NCBI GenBank assembly: GCA_050249235.1
Contig: JBFWQW010000099.1
Location: forward strand, 1 to 10,615
Direction: 5' to 3'
From: JAEKLB01 sp050249235
GTDB taxonomy: Bacteria; Actinomycetota; Acidimicrobiia; Acidimicrobiales; CADCSY01
Length of the DNA: 10,615 nt
Shown here: one piece after another, positions 1 through 5,547 of the stretch
Layout of the letters: each line of letters begins with the position of its first letter
How positions within the stretch are numbered: the stretch's first letter is position 1
Notes under the pieces: generated by a model
What the model saw: the letters and a program-made list of their open reading frames with translations, nothing else
The model's database searches: none
What the model was told of the DNA's origin: nothing
Made by a program: the position numbers and the translations under genes

Positions 1-52
1 GGGCCTGGCCATCGGCCTGTCACCCGGCCCCCTCGGCATCCCCGCCCCCTGA
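1..52 (+). CDS. Possible C-terminal end of an upstream gene (partial)
   Basis: Reading from base 2, sixteen open codons (ending GLSPGPLGIPAP) run to a TGA at 50-52. The tail is rich in Gly, Pro and Leu. It would converge on the SRPBCC gene, with the hairpin at 76-107 between them, which is a sensible arrangement. The fragment is too short to identify, and another frame is also open (to a TAG at 66-68). A minus-strand gene starting at the ATG at 39 and running left out of the window cannot be excluded. Confidence 0.25.
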   Translation, partial: GLAIGLSPGPLGIPAP

Positions 53-75
53 CGCCGGGGTCGGGTAGCCCATCA

Positions 76-107
76 CGAAGGCCGCCTCCGCACCGCAGGC
101 GGCTTCG
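76..107. terminator. GC-rich hairpin, possible bidirectional terminator
   Basis: The left arm (76-87) and right arm (97-107) are complementary over 11 base pairs, with one bulged G and a 9-base loop. The hairpin lies between the possible end of an upstream plus-strand gene and the end of the minus-strand SRPBCC gene, where a terminator is expected. There is no T-tract on either strand, so it is not a classical Rho-independent terminator. Actinobacteria are thought to use some hairpins without U-tails. That it acts as a terminator is inferred from position and structure. Confidence 0.4.
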
Positions 108-164
108 CCGGCCGCGACGGCGCGGCGCCGACCGCGCAGCGACAGGCGCCCCCCCGACCGATCG

Positions 165-587
165 TCAGAAGCGGGCCCGGAGCCGGCGGAGGTTGCGGCG
201 CCAGATCAGGTAAAGGACCGGGGTGGCGAGGGGTCCGCCCAGCCACCAGGGGACGTCGAGGCGCTCCTCCCACGTGAAGCGGGTCCGCCGGCGGAAGCGG
301 CGCTCGAGCGTGAAGCGCCCGACCCCCGTCACCAGCCCCTCGTGGCGGACCCCCATGGCCAGGCGGGGCGCCCATTCGACCACCTCCATGCGGTCGGTCA
401 GGCGGATGGGCCCGACTCTGGTGACGCAGTCGAAGGTGGTGCCCACGCCGTCACGGCGGGCCGAGCGGAAGGTGATCGACTCGGCGTCGGCCATCCACTC
501 GACGTGCGACGCCAGATCGCCCACGTCGTCCCACACCCGCTCGGGCGGGGCGGGGATCGTCACCGAGACGCGGATGCGGGTCTTCAT
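165..587 (-). CDS. SRPBCC (polyketide cyclase/dehydrase-like) family protein
   Basis: The 140-residue product looks like a single START/SRPBCC domain. It opens with a beta strand and the turn IPAPPERVWDDVGDL (residues 11-25), then SHVEWMADAESI, the usual start of this fold ('ripV..p...Vw..l.d...w'). A later EERLDVPWWLGG segment leads into a C-terminal helix (residues 120-140) that is hydrophobic and then very Arg-rich (WRRNLRRLRARF). The family forms a deep hydrophobic pocket for lipids, polyketides or other small ligands, and the ligand cannot be read from sequence. The ATG lies 8 bases after the galT stop with no clear Shine-Dalgarno sequence, so translation is probably coupled to galT. The protein has no signal peptide and is probably cytoplasmic; the basic tail might touch membrane or nucleic acid (inference). 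Confidence 0.8.
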   Translation of the reverse strand: MKTRIRVSVTIPAPPERVWDDVGDLASHVEWMADAESITFRSARRDGVGTTFDCVTRVGPIRLTDRMEVVEWAPRLAMGVRHEGLVTGVGRFTLERRFRRRTRFTWEERLDVPWWLGGPLATPVLYLIWRRNLRRLRARF

Positions 588-595
588 CGGCCGGC

Positions 596-1570
596 TCAGC
601 CGGCGATTCGGTTGAGCTCCTGGGCGGCCTGCTCGGGCGGGATGATGTTCACCAGCACGCCCGTGCCCAGCTCGAAGCCGGCCCTGGTGGTGAGCTTCGG
701 GAGGATGTGCACGTGCCAGTGGTACTCGCCGTCGTGCTGGTGCGGGGCGGTGTGGAAGACCACGTTGTAGGCGACGTCGCCGAGGAGGTCGCGCACCCGG
801 CGCAGGATCGAGCCGATGGCCCGGCCCACGCCCACCACGTCGCCGGGCTTGGCGTCCTGGAAGTGGGCCTCGTGAGCCCGGGGGATCACCAGCAGCTCGA
901 ACGGGCTGCCGCTCCAGAAGGGGCAGACCACGACGGCCCCGTCGTCCTCGAGCACGGTGCGGTGGCCGCTCTCGACCTCGGCCTCCAGGGTGGTGCAGAG
1001 CAGGCAGCCGCCCTCGAAGCGGGCGAAGCCGGCTTCCTCCTCGGTGAGGTCGCGGGGCACGAAGGGCATGCCGAGGAGCTGACCGTGGGGGTGCTCGATC
1101 GACGCCCCGGCCTCCCGGCCGTGGTTGACGATGGCCTGGGTGTAGCGGATGCCGCTCAGGCTGGCGTGGTCCTCGAAGCGGTCGCGCAGGGCCGCCATCA
1201 CGAGGCCGGCCTGCTTGTCGTCGAGGTCGGCCCACGACGCGCCGTGGTCGGGGGACAGGACGAGCACCTCGTGGATGCCGCTGGCCCTGGCCTGGGTCCA
1301 CACCGGCCCGAGGTGCTCGACGTGGAGGGGGTCGTGGCCCGAGAACGCCGGGTAGCGGTTGGGAACGATGCGCACCAGCCACTGGCCGGCCGGGCCGTAG
1401 GTCTCGAGGGCGGGCAGGGTGGTCTCTTCGTTCCCGGGGCAGAACGGGCAGGTCCGGACCTCGGACTCGACCGGGAGGAGCCGGGGGTCGAAGGCCAGCG
1501 GCCGCAGGGCCCGGTCGGCGGAGACGGTGACCCAGCGCCCGGCCAGTGGGTTCAACCGCAGCTCGCTCAT
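596..1570 (-). CDS. galT: Galactose-1-phosphate uridylyltransferase (GalT)
   Basis: GalT swaps UMP between UDP-glucose and galactose-1-phosphate in the Leloir pathway, through a uridylylated histidine. The 324-residue product is slightly shorter than the E. coli enzyme. Visible signatures are the zinc pair CPFC (C41, C44), SPDH (H109, the likely third ligand), and HPHGQ at 160-164, whose H160 would be the fourth ligand and H162 the nucleophile. The second HIT-type half carries YHWHVHILPK, then a GTGVLVNIIPPEQAA stretch common in bacterial GalT. The chosen ATG gives MSELRLNPLAGRWV, a normal family start; a GGTGG stretch 10 bases upstream may serve as ribosome binding site. An in-frame start 20 codons earlier would overlap the methyltransferase and adds no conserved residues. 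No galK or galE is nearby, so the true sugar phosphate could differ, since ADP-glucose phosphorylase-like enzymes share this fold. Confidence 0.92.
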   Translation of the reverse strand: MSELRLNPLAGRWVTVSADRALRPLAFDPRLLPVESEVRTCPFCPGNEETTLPALETYGPAGQWLVRIVPNRYPAFSGHDPLHVEHLGPVWTQARASGIHEVLVLSPDHGASWADLDDKQAGLVMAALRDRFEDHASLSGIRYTQAIVNHGREAGASIEHPHGQLLGMPFVPRDLTEEEAGFARFEGGCLLCTTLEAEVESGHRTVLEDDGAVVVCPFWSGSPFELLVIPRAHEAHFQDAKPGDVVGVGRAIGSILRRVRDLLGDVAYNVVFHTAPHQHDGEYHWHVHILPKLTTRAGFELGTGVLVNIIPPEQAAQELNRIAG

Positions 1571-1586
1571 CGTCCGGACGCCACCA

Positions 1587-2288
1587 TCAACCCGCGACGG
1601 TACCGCCGTCCCGCCGATAGACGGTGACACTGCGCGACGCCGCCTCGTCGAACGGCTCCTCCCGCCACCCTGCGTAGCGGCCAGCCAGCGCGAAGCCGGC
1701 GGCCGCGGCCCGTTCGTCCAGCTGGGCGGGGGTGGTCAGGGCCACCGACCACGGGTGGAGCCGCACCCCGCCGGGCGTGAGCGACACGAGCGAGCCCCGG
1801 ACCAGGTCGCCCTCCCGCAGGAAGGCGGAGAGCAGCACCCGGTCGGCCTCGACGGCCCGGACCGACACCCCGCTCGGCGCCGGGTCGTCGGCGGGCACCA
1901 CGGTCTCGAGCACCAGGTGCCCCCCGGGTCGGACGGCGGCGGCCAGCAGCCGGAGGCAGCGGGCCTGGGCGTCGCCCGACGTGAGGTTGAGGAAGGTGTT
2001 GTAGGCCGCGAAGGCCACCGCGAAGCCGCCGGGCACGGAGGGGAGGCGCTCGGCGAAGTCGGCCACGAGGACCGGCACCGCCGCCCCGCCAGGCTTGGCC
2101 CGGAGCCGGTCGACCATGGCCGGGGAGGCGTCGACGCCGTGGACCTCGGCACCCGCGGCCACCAGGGGCAGGGCCAGTCGGCCGGTGCCGATGCCGAGCT
2201 CGAGCACCGGGCCACCGGCGGCCAGCCGGGCCACGGCGGCGACCGTCCCCTCGACGTCGGACACGGTCGCGTACCTGTCGTCGTACAC
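1587..2288 (-). CDS. Class I SAM-dependent methyltransferase
   Basis: The 233-residue product has a Rossmann-type methyltransferase core: motif I VLELGIGTG (28-36), the acidic residue after strand 2 (D53 in HGVDAS), ADF at 77-79, and the motif AYNTFLNL (95-102) before a PGG turn (121-123). The C-terminal part (about 145-225) is a beta-rich cap that likely binds the acceptor. No substrate can be named. The GTG at 2288 was chosen because it gives VYDDRYA, close to where related proteins begin, and because GGAGAGG lies 11 bases upstream. An in-frame GTG at 2447 would add 53 residues, but these are low in complexity, rich in Pro, Gly and charged residues, and encoded across a palindromic region that looks intergenic. 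The gene leads a three-gene set with galT (16-base gap) and the SRPBCC protein. Confidence 0.85.
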   Translation of the reverse strand: MYDDRYATVSDVEGTVAAVARLAAGGPVLELGIGTGRLALPLVAAGAEVHGVDASPAMVDRLRAKPGGAAVPVLVADFAERLPSVPGGFAVAFAAYNTFLNLTSGDAQARCLRLLAAAVRPGGHLVLETVVPADDPAPSGVSVRAVEADRVLLSAFLREGDLVRGSLVSLTPGGVRLHPWSVALTTPAQLDERAAAAGFALAGRYAGWREEPFDEAASRSVTVYRRDGGTVAG

Positions 2289-2299
2289 GTCGGCGTTGG

Positions 2300-2306
2300 C
2301 CTCTCC
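2300..2306 (-). promoter_or_regulatory. Shine-Dalgarno candidate for the methyltransferase
   Basis: GGAGAGG on the minus strand ends 11 bases before the GTG at 2288. It is one of the better ribosome-binding matches in the window. It favours the downstream start over the GTG at 2447, which has a TAG stop only 9 bases upstream and no purine-rich box. The spacing is longer than ideal. Confidence 0.4.
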
Positions 2307-2359
2307 GTTGGCGGCCGGATCCTCGTGGGGCCGCCCTCCCGCCGTCCCTCGCTCGTTCC

Positions 2360-2398
2360 TCGTCGACCCGGCCGGGGTCGTCCCGGGCGAGTCGACGA
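2360..2398. repeat. Long imperfect inverted repeat in the divergent control region
   Basis: The outer arms at 2360-2367 and 2391-2398 are perfect 8-base complements, TCGTCGAC and GTCGACGA. An inner CCCGG/CCGGG pair extends the stem, with three unpaired bases on the right side. Each outer arm contains the self-palindrome GTCGAC, and the two copies lie 29 bases apart. It sits between the divergent methyltransferase and cysteine desulfurase genes. Five A residues, not T residues, follow it on the plus strand, so it is unlikely to be a terminator. It could be an operator, a dispersed repeat unit, or a structured 5' leader of the methyltransferase mRNA. Confidence 0.5.
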
Positions 2399-2403
2399 AA
2401 AAC

Positions 2404-2434
2404 GGGGGGTGGGGGTCGTCCGCGGGGCTCGGGG
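2404..2434 (+). other. Four-run G cluster, possible G-quadruplex
   Basis: The plus strand has G-runs of 6, 5, 4 and 4, separated by 1, 8 and 3 bases, ending about 20 bases before the -10 box of the cysteine desulfurase gene. The runs fit the general pattern of a quadruplex-forming sequence and occupy the place where a -35 element would lie. G-runs are frequent in such GC-rich DNA, but the G6-T-G5 core is unusual here. Function is inferred only. Confidence 0.35.
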
Positions 2435-2453
2435 CCTCGTCCTGCACGGGCTC

Positions 2454-2459
2454 TAGCCT
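2454..2459 (+). promoter_or_regulatory. -10 box (TAGCCT) of a probable leaderless promoter
   Basis: TAGCCT fits the TANNNT form of actinobacterial -10 elements. It ends 7 bases before the ATG of the cysteine desulfurase gene at 2467, so transcription would start at or next to the start codon. No Shine-Dalgarno sequence is present, and no -35 match is visible. The same arrangement recurs before ligA and the kinase gene. Confidence 0.5.
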
Positions 2460-2466
2460 CGCGTCG

Positions 2467-3570
2467 ATGGAGGCCTACCTCGACCACGCGGCCACGACGC
2501 CGCTGCGGCCGGTGGCGCGCGAGGCGATGCTGGCCTGGCTGGGCGGGCGCCACGGCAACCCCTCGGGCGTGCACCGGCCGGCGCGGTCGGCCCGCACGGC
2601 CGTCGAGGAGGCCCGCGACGAGGTGGCCGAGCTGCTCGGGTGCCGGCCGGGCGAGGTGGTCTTCACCAGCGGGGGCACCGAGGCCGACAACCTGGCCGTC
2701 CACGGCCGGGGCGGGGGCGGCACCGGTCCGCTGGCCTGCTCGGCGATCGAGCACCACGCCGTGCTCGAGCCGGTGCGGGCGGCCGGCGGCACGACGGTGC
2801 CGGTCGGTGCCGACGGGGTGGTCGACGTGGCGGCCGTGCCGGCCGATGCCCGGTTCGTCTCGGTGATGCTGGTGAACAACGAGATCGGCGTGGTCCAGCC
2901 CCTCGGGGCGGTGCGGGAGGCGGCACCCGACGCCGTGCTCCACACCGACGCCGTGCAGGCCGTCACCTGGCTCGACGTCGCCGCCGAGGCGGCGCCGGCC
3001 GACCTGGTGAGCGTGAGCGCCCACAAGTTCGGCGGCCCCCAGGGCACCGGGGCGCTCGTCGTCCGGGCCGCCACGGCTGTCCACCCCCAGCTCCTCGGCG
3101 GGGGCCAGGAGCGGGAGCGGCGGAGCGGCACGCCCAACGTGGCCGGCATCGTGGGCATGGCCGCCGCCCTGCGGGCCTGCCACGAGGAGCGGGCGGCCAC
3201 GGTGCGGCGGCTGGCCGCCCTGCGCGACCGCCTGGTCGACGGGCTGCTGGCGACCGTTCCGGCGTCGGTCGAGACGGGGAGCCGGGCGACCAAGGTGGCC
3301 GGCATCGGCTCGGTGGCCTTCGACGGCGTCGACGCCGAGGCCCTGCTCGTGCTGCTCGACCGCGCCGGCGTGAGCGCGTCGGCCGGTGCCTCCTGCGCCA
3401 GCGGGGCGCTCGAGGCCTCGCACGTGCTGGCCGCTCTCGGGGTCCCGCCCGCCTGCGGCCGGGGCGCCCTCCGCCTGAGCCTCGGGTGGGACACGCAGGT
3501 CGCCGAGGTCGACCACGCCCTCGAGGTGGTGCCGGCCGCGGTGGCCCGGCTCCGGCGGTACGAGCCGTGA
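2467..3570 (+). CDS. iscS: Cysteine desulfurase (NifS/IscS family)
   Basis: This PLP enzyme removes sulfur from L-cysteine and carries it as a persulfide. The 367-residue product begins with the family hallmark YLDHAATTP (residues 4-12). It has TSGGTEADNLAV for cofactor phosphate contact, SAIEHHAV with the stacking histidine, HTDAVQA, and SAHKFGGPQGTG, where K187 forms the Schiff base. The RRSGTPN arm follows, and ASCASG places the catalytic cysteine at C310. The ATG at 2467 fits the conserved N-terminus exactly and lies just after a TAGCCT box. Its stop overlaps the mnmA start, which points to a sulfur donor for tRNA thiolation, as YrvO is for MnmA in Bacillus subtilis. It may also feed Fe-S assembly, as mycobacterial IscS does. 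No iscU, tusA or suf gene is in the window. The symbol follows the mycobacterial homologue in the same gene order. Confidence 0.93.
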   Translation: MEAYLDHAATTPLRPVAREAMLAWLGGRHGNPSGVHRPARSARTAVEEARDEVAELLGCRPGEVVFTSGGTEADNLAVHGRGGGGTGPLACSAIEHHAVLEPVRAAGGTTVPVGADGVVDVAAVPADARFVSVMLVNNEIGVVQPLGAVREAAPDAVLHTDAVQAVTWLDVAAEAAPADLVSVSAHKFGGPQGTGALVVRAATAVHPQLLGGGQERERRSGTPNVAGIVGMAAALRACHEERAATVRRLAALRDRLVDGLLATVPASVETGSRATKVAGIGSVAFDGVDAEALLVLLDRAGVSASAGASCASGALEASHVLAALGVPPACGRGALRLSLGWDTQVAEVDHALEVVPAAVARLRRYEP

Positions 3571-4610
3571 AGGTGCTGGTGGCCATGAGCGGCGGCGTCG
3601 ACTCGTCGGTGGCGGCGGCCGTGCTGGTGGCGGCGGGCCACGACGTCACGGGCGCCACCATGCGGCTCTGGGGCGGTCCCTCCGACACCGGCTGCTGCGC
3701 CGTGTCCGACGTCGACGACGCCCGCCGGGTGGCCCAGCAGCTCGGCATCGACCACTTCGTCTTCAACTTCTCCGACGCCTTCACGGCCGGGGTCGTCGAC
3801 CCCTACGTGGCCGCCCACCGCGACGGCCGGACGCCGAACCCCTGCGTGGCCTGCAACCGGACGGTCAAGTTCGACCGCCTGCACCGCCGGGCCGCCGCCC
3901 TCGGCTTCGACGCCGTCGCCACCGGCCACCACGCCCGGATCGGCCGGGCCGGCGACGGGCGCTGGCAGCTCCTGCGGGGCGCGGACCGGGCCAAGGACCA
4001 GAGCTACGTGCTCCACATGCTCGGCCAGGACGTCCTGGCCCGCACCCTCCTGCCGGTCGGCGAGCTCACCAAGGCCGAGGTACGCGACCGGGCCGCCGGG
4101 CTCGGGCTGCGCACCGCGGCCAAGCCCGACAGCCAGGACGTCTGCTTCATCACCCGGGGCGGGCGGACCTCGTTCCTGGCCGGGCGGCTGGCGCTCTCGC
4201 CCGGCCGCCTCGTCGACCGGGCCGGGGCGGCGGTGGGGTCGGTCGACGCCGTGCAGACGGTGACGGTCGGCCAGCGGCGGGGCCTCGGGCTGGGCGGCGG
4301 CGGGCAGCCCCGCTACGCCCTGGCCGTCGACCCGGTGGCCGGCACCGTCACCGTCGGCGAGGCGGCCGACCTGCTGGTCGACGAGCTCCGGCTGGTCGAG
4401 CTCGAGTGGGTCGACGGCGCCGCCGCCGGCGAGGTGGCGGTGCAGTGCAGCGCCCACGGTGCTCCCCGCCCGGCCCTCGTCGAGGCGGCGGGGGCCGACG
4501 GCCTCCTGGTCCGGCTGCGCGAGCCGGCCCGCCGGGTCGCGCCCGGCCAGTCGGTCGTGCTGTACGACGGCGACCGGGTGCTCGGCGGCGGGATCGCCGC
4601 GCCCGGCTGA
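3567..4610 (+). CDS. mnmA: tRNA 2-thiouridylase MnmA
   Basis: MnmA adenylates and then thiolates uridine 34 of Lys, Glu and Gln tRNAs, giving 2-thiouridine. The 347-residue product has the PP-loop SGGVDSSVAA (8-17), GRTPNPCVACN (87-97) with catalytic C96, ATGHHAR (118-124), KDQSYVL (143-149), and DSQDVCF, where C193 would receive the persulfide. The central and C-terminal beta domains (about 200-347) include VGQRRGLG and end in the family's usual 'vlgGG.I' strand. It has extra cysteines C43-C44 and C93, seen in many non-enterobacterial MnmA proteins. The GTG start shares bases with the cysteine desulfurase stop (GTGA), so the two are almost certainly co-translated, which fits direct sulfur hand-over without a Tus relay. 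Its end lies 7 bases from that of the opposing membrane-protein gene, leaving no room for a separate terminator. Confidence 0.95.
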   Translation: MKVLVAMSGGVDSSVAAAVLVAAGHDVTGATMRLWGGPSDTGCCAVSDVDDARRVAQQLGIDHFVFNFSDAFTAGVVDPYVAAHRDGRTPNPCVACNRTVKFDRLHRRAAALGFDAVATGHHARIGRAGDGRWQLLRGADRAKDQSYVLHMLGQDVLARTLLPVGELTKAEVRDRAAGLGLRTAAKPDSQDVCFITRGGRTSFLAGRLALSPGRLVDRAGAAVGSVDAVQTVTVGQRRGLGLGGGGQPRYALAVDPVAGTVTVGEAADLLVDELRLVELEWVDGAAAGEVAVQCSAHGAPRPALVEAAGADGLLVRLREPARRVAPGQSVVLYDGDRVLGGGIAAPG

Positions 4611-4617
4611 GCGACCC

Positions 4618-5484
4618 TCAGGTCGGGATCCGCCGCCCGGCGGCGTCGGCGACGAGCGCGCCCGGACGGGTGGGGGTGACGAGCAGGGCCTCGAGCTCCC
4701 GGGCCACCGGCTTCTCGTCCCGGCGGACGACCTGCGACACCTCGTTCGGCGTGCGCAGCCGGAGCTCGAGGGCGAGGCCGAACGTGCCGGCGGTCAGGTC
4801 GGCGGCGTCCGAGTCGGCCGGCGCGGGGCGGAGGTGGGCGATGTCCTCCCGGCGGAAGAGCATGGGATCGAGGAGGGCGGTGTGGTCCTTCACCACGAGT
4901 CCAGCCGGCACGAGGACGATCCAGCGCTGGGCCAGGCCGAGCAGGGCCCGGGCCGCCACCGCCGCGGCGGGGACGCCGACCGCCACGGCCAGCCCGCCGG
5001 CGACCCAGGCCCGGGCGGCCAGCAGCAGCGGCCCGGCGAGGAGGCCGGCGATCACGGTCGCCCCGGCCAGGAGCACCGGGCCGAGGAGGAGGGCGGCGGG
5101 GGCCCGCAGGAGGTAGCGGCGCTCGTGGCCGTAGGACGCCCCGTTCACGAGCCACTCGCCGGTCGCCGGGAGGAAGGCCAGCACCGCCGGCACCGCGCTC
5201 AGCGCCACCAGCACGGCGTCGCCGGCGCGGCCGGCGTCGAGCACCGACCAGGCCGCGGCCCCGGCAGCGGCCACGGATCCGACCCGGACCGCGACGAGGC
5301 CGACGGGCCGGGGCACGAGCAGGGCCAGGAGCCCGCCGGCCCAGGTGGTCCAGGCCAGCGTGGCGGCCACGACGGCCACCGGGGTCGACCGGCTGTCGAG
5401 GGCGTCGCCGAGGGCCGTGCCGGCCGTCGCCGCCAGCGAGAGCCACCCGAGGCGGACCAGCCAGGGGAGGAGGTTGCGGTTCAC
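4618..5484 (-). CDS. Polytopic membrane protein with C-terminal PH-like domain
   Basis: The 288-residue product has about six hydrophobic spans (roughly residues 8-27, 36-57, 60-82, 89-105, 128-150 and 160-182). A soluble C-terminal part follows (185-288) with alternating strands: RWIVLVPAGLVVKDHTALLDP, then FRREDIAHL, then FGLALELRL. This resembles bacterial PH-like (bPH) domains attached to membrane segments. No catalytic motif is visible, and I cannot name a function. The GTG at 5484 was chosen because the spans begin right after it (NRNLLPWLV). There is no Shine-Dalgarno sequence, but a degenerate -10-like AAGCCT lies 8 bases upstream, so the mRNA may be leaderless. The gene is transcribed away from the MetE-like gene, sharing a 63-base divergent region, and converges on mnmA. 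Confidence 0.8.
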   Translation of the reverse strand: MNRNLLPWLVRLGWLSLAATAGTALGDALDSRSTPVAVVAATLAWTTWAGGLLALLVPRPVGLVAVRVGSVAAAGAAAWSVLDAGRAGDAVLVALSAVPAVLAFLPATGEWLVNGASYGHERRYLLRAPAALLLGPVLLAGATVIAGLLAGPLLLAARAWVAGGLAVAVGVPAAAVAARALLGLAQRWIVLVPAGLVVKDHTALLDPMLFRREDIAHLRPAPADSDAADLTAGTFGLALELRLRTPNEVSQVVRRDEKPVARELEALLVTPTRPGALVADAAGRRIPT

Positions 5485-5492
5485 GGGGCAGC

Positions 5493-5498
5493 AGGCTT
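5493..5498 (-). promoter_or_regulatory. Weak -10-like box (AAGCCT) before the membrane-protein gene
   Basis: On the minus strand AAGCCT differs by one base from the TAGCCT boxes seen elsewhere. It ends 8 bases before the GTG at 5484, the same spacing as in front of the kinase gene. The first T of the -10 element, usually important, is missing, so the call is tentative. Confidence 0.25.
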
Positions 5499-5547
5499 GC
5501 GGGCGCGGCCGCCCGTCGCCAAGCGTGGGGTGGTGCTCGTTGCCGGG

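Noticed and set aside
111..140. Further GC-rich inverted sequence after the 76-107 hairpin
   Set aside because: The possible pairings are short and overlap each other. They are no better than expected in DNA made almost only of G and C.
1571..1580. Perfect palindrome CGTCCGGACG directly before the galT ATG
   Set aside because: Ten-base GC palindromes are frequent by chance here, and this one sits inside an operon in a 16-base gap. There is no second copy nearby to suggest an operator.
707..1627. Long open frame on the plus strand opposite galT (306 codons)
   Set aside because: It lies antisense to a gene with clear GalT motifs. Its composition is Val, Gly, Ala and His rich without family features, as expected from a shadow frame in very GC-rich DNA.
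2640..3566. Upstream extension of the mnmA reading frame through the cysteine desulfurase gene
   Set aside because: The frame is open but the product is an Arg/Gly-rich shadow. MnmA homologues begin at KVLVAMSGG, right at the GTG at 3567.
4611..4617. Search for a terminator between mnmA and the membrane-protein gene
   Set aside because: Only 7 bases separate the two stop codons, and no convincing stem spans them.
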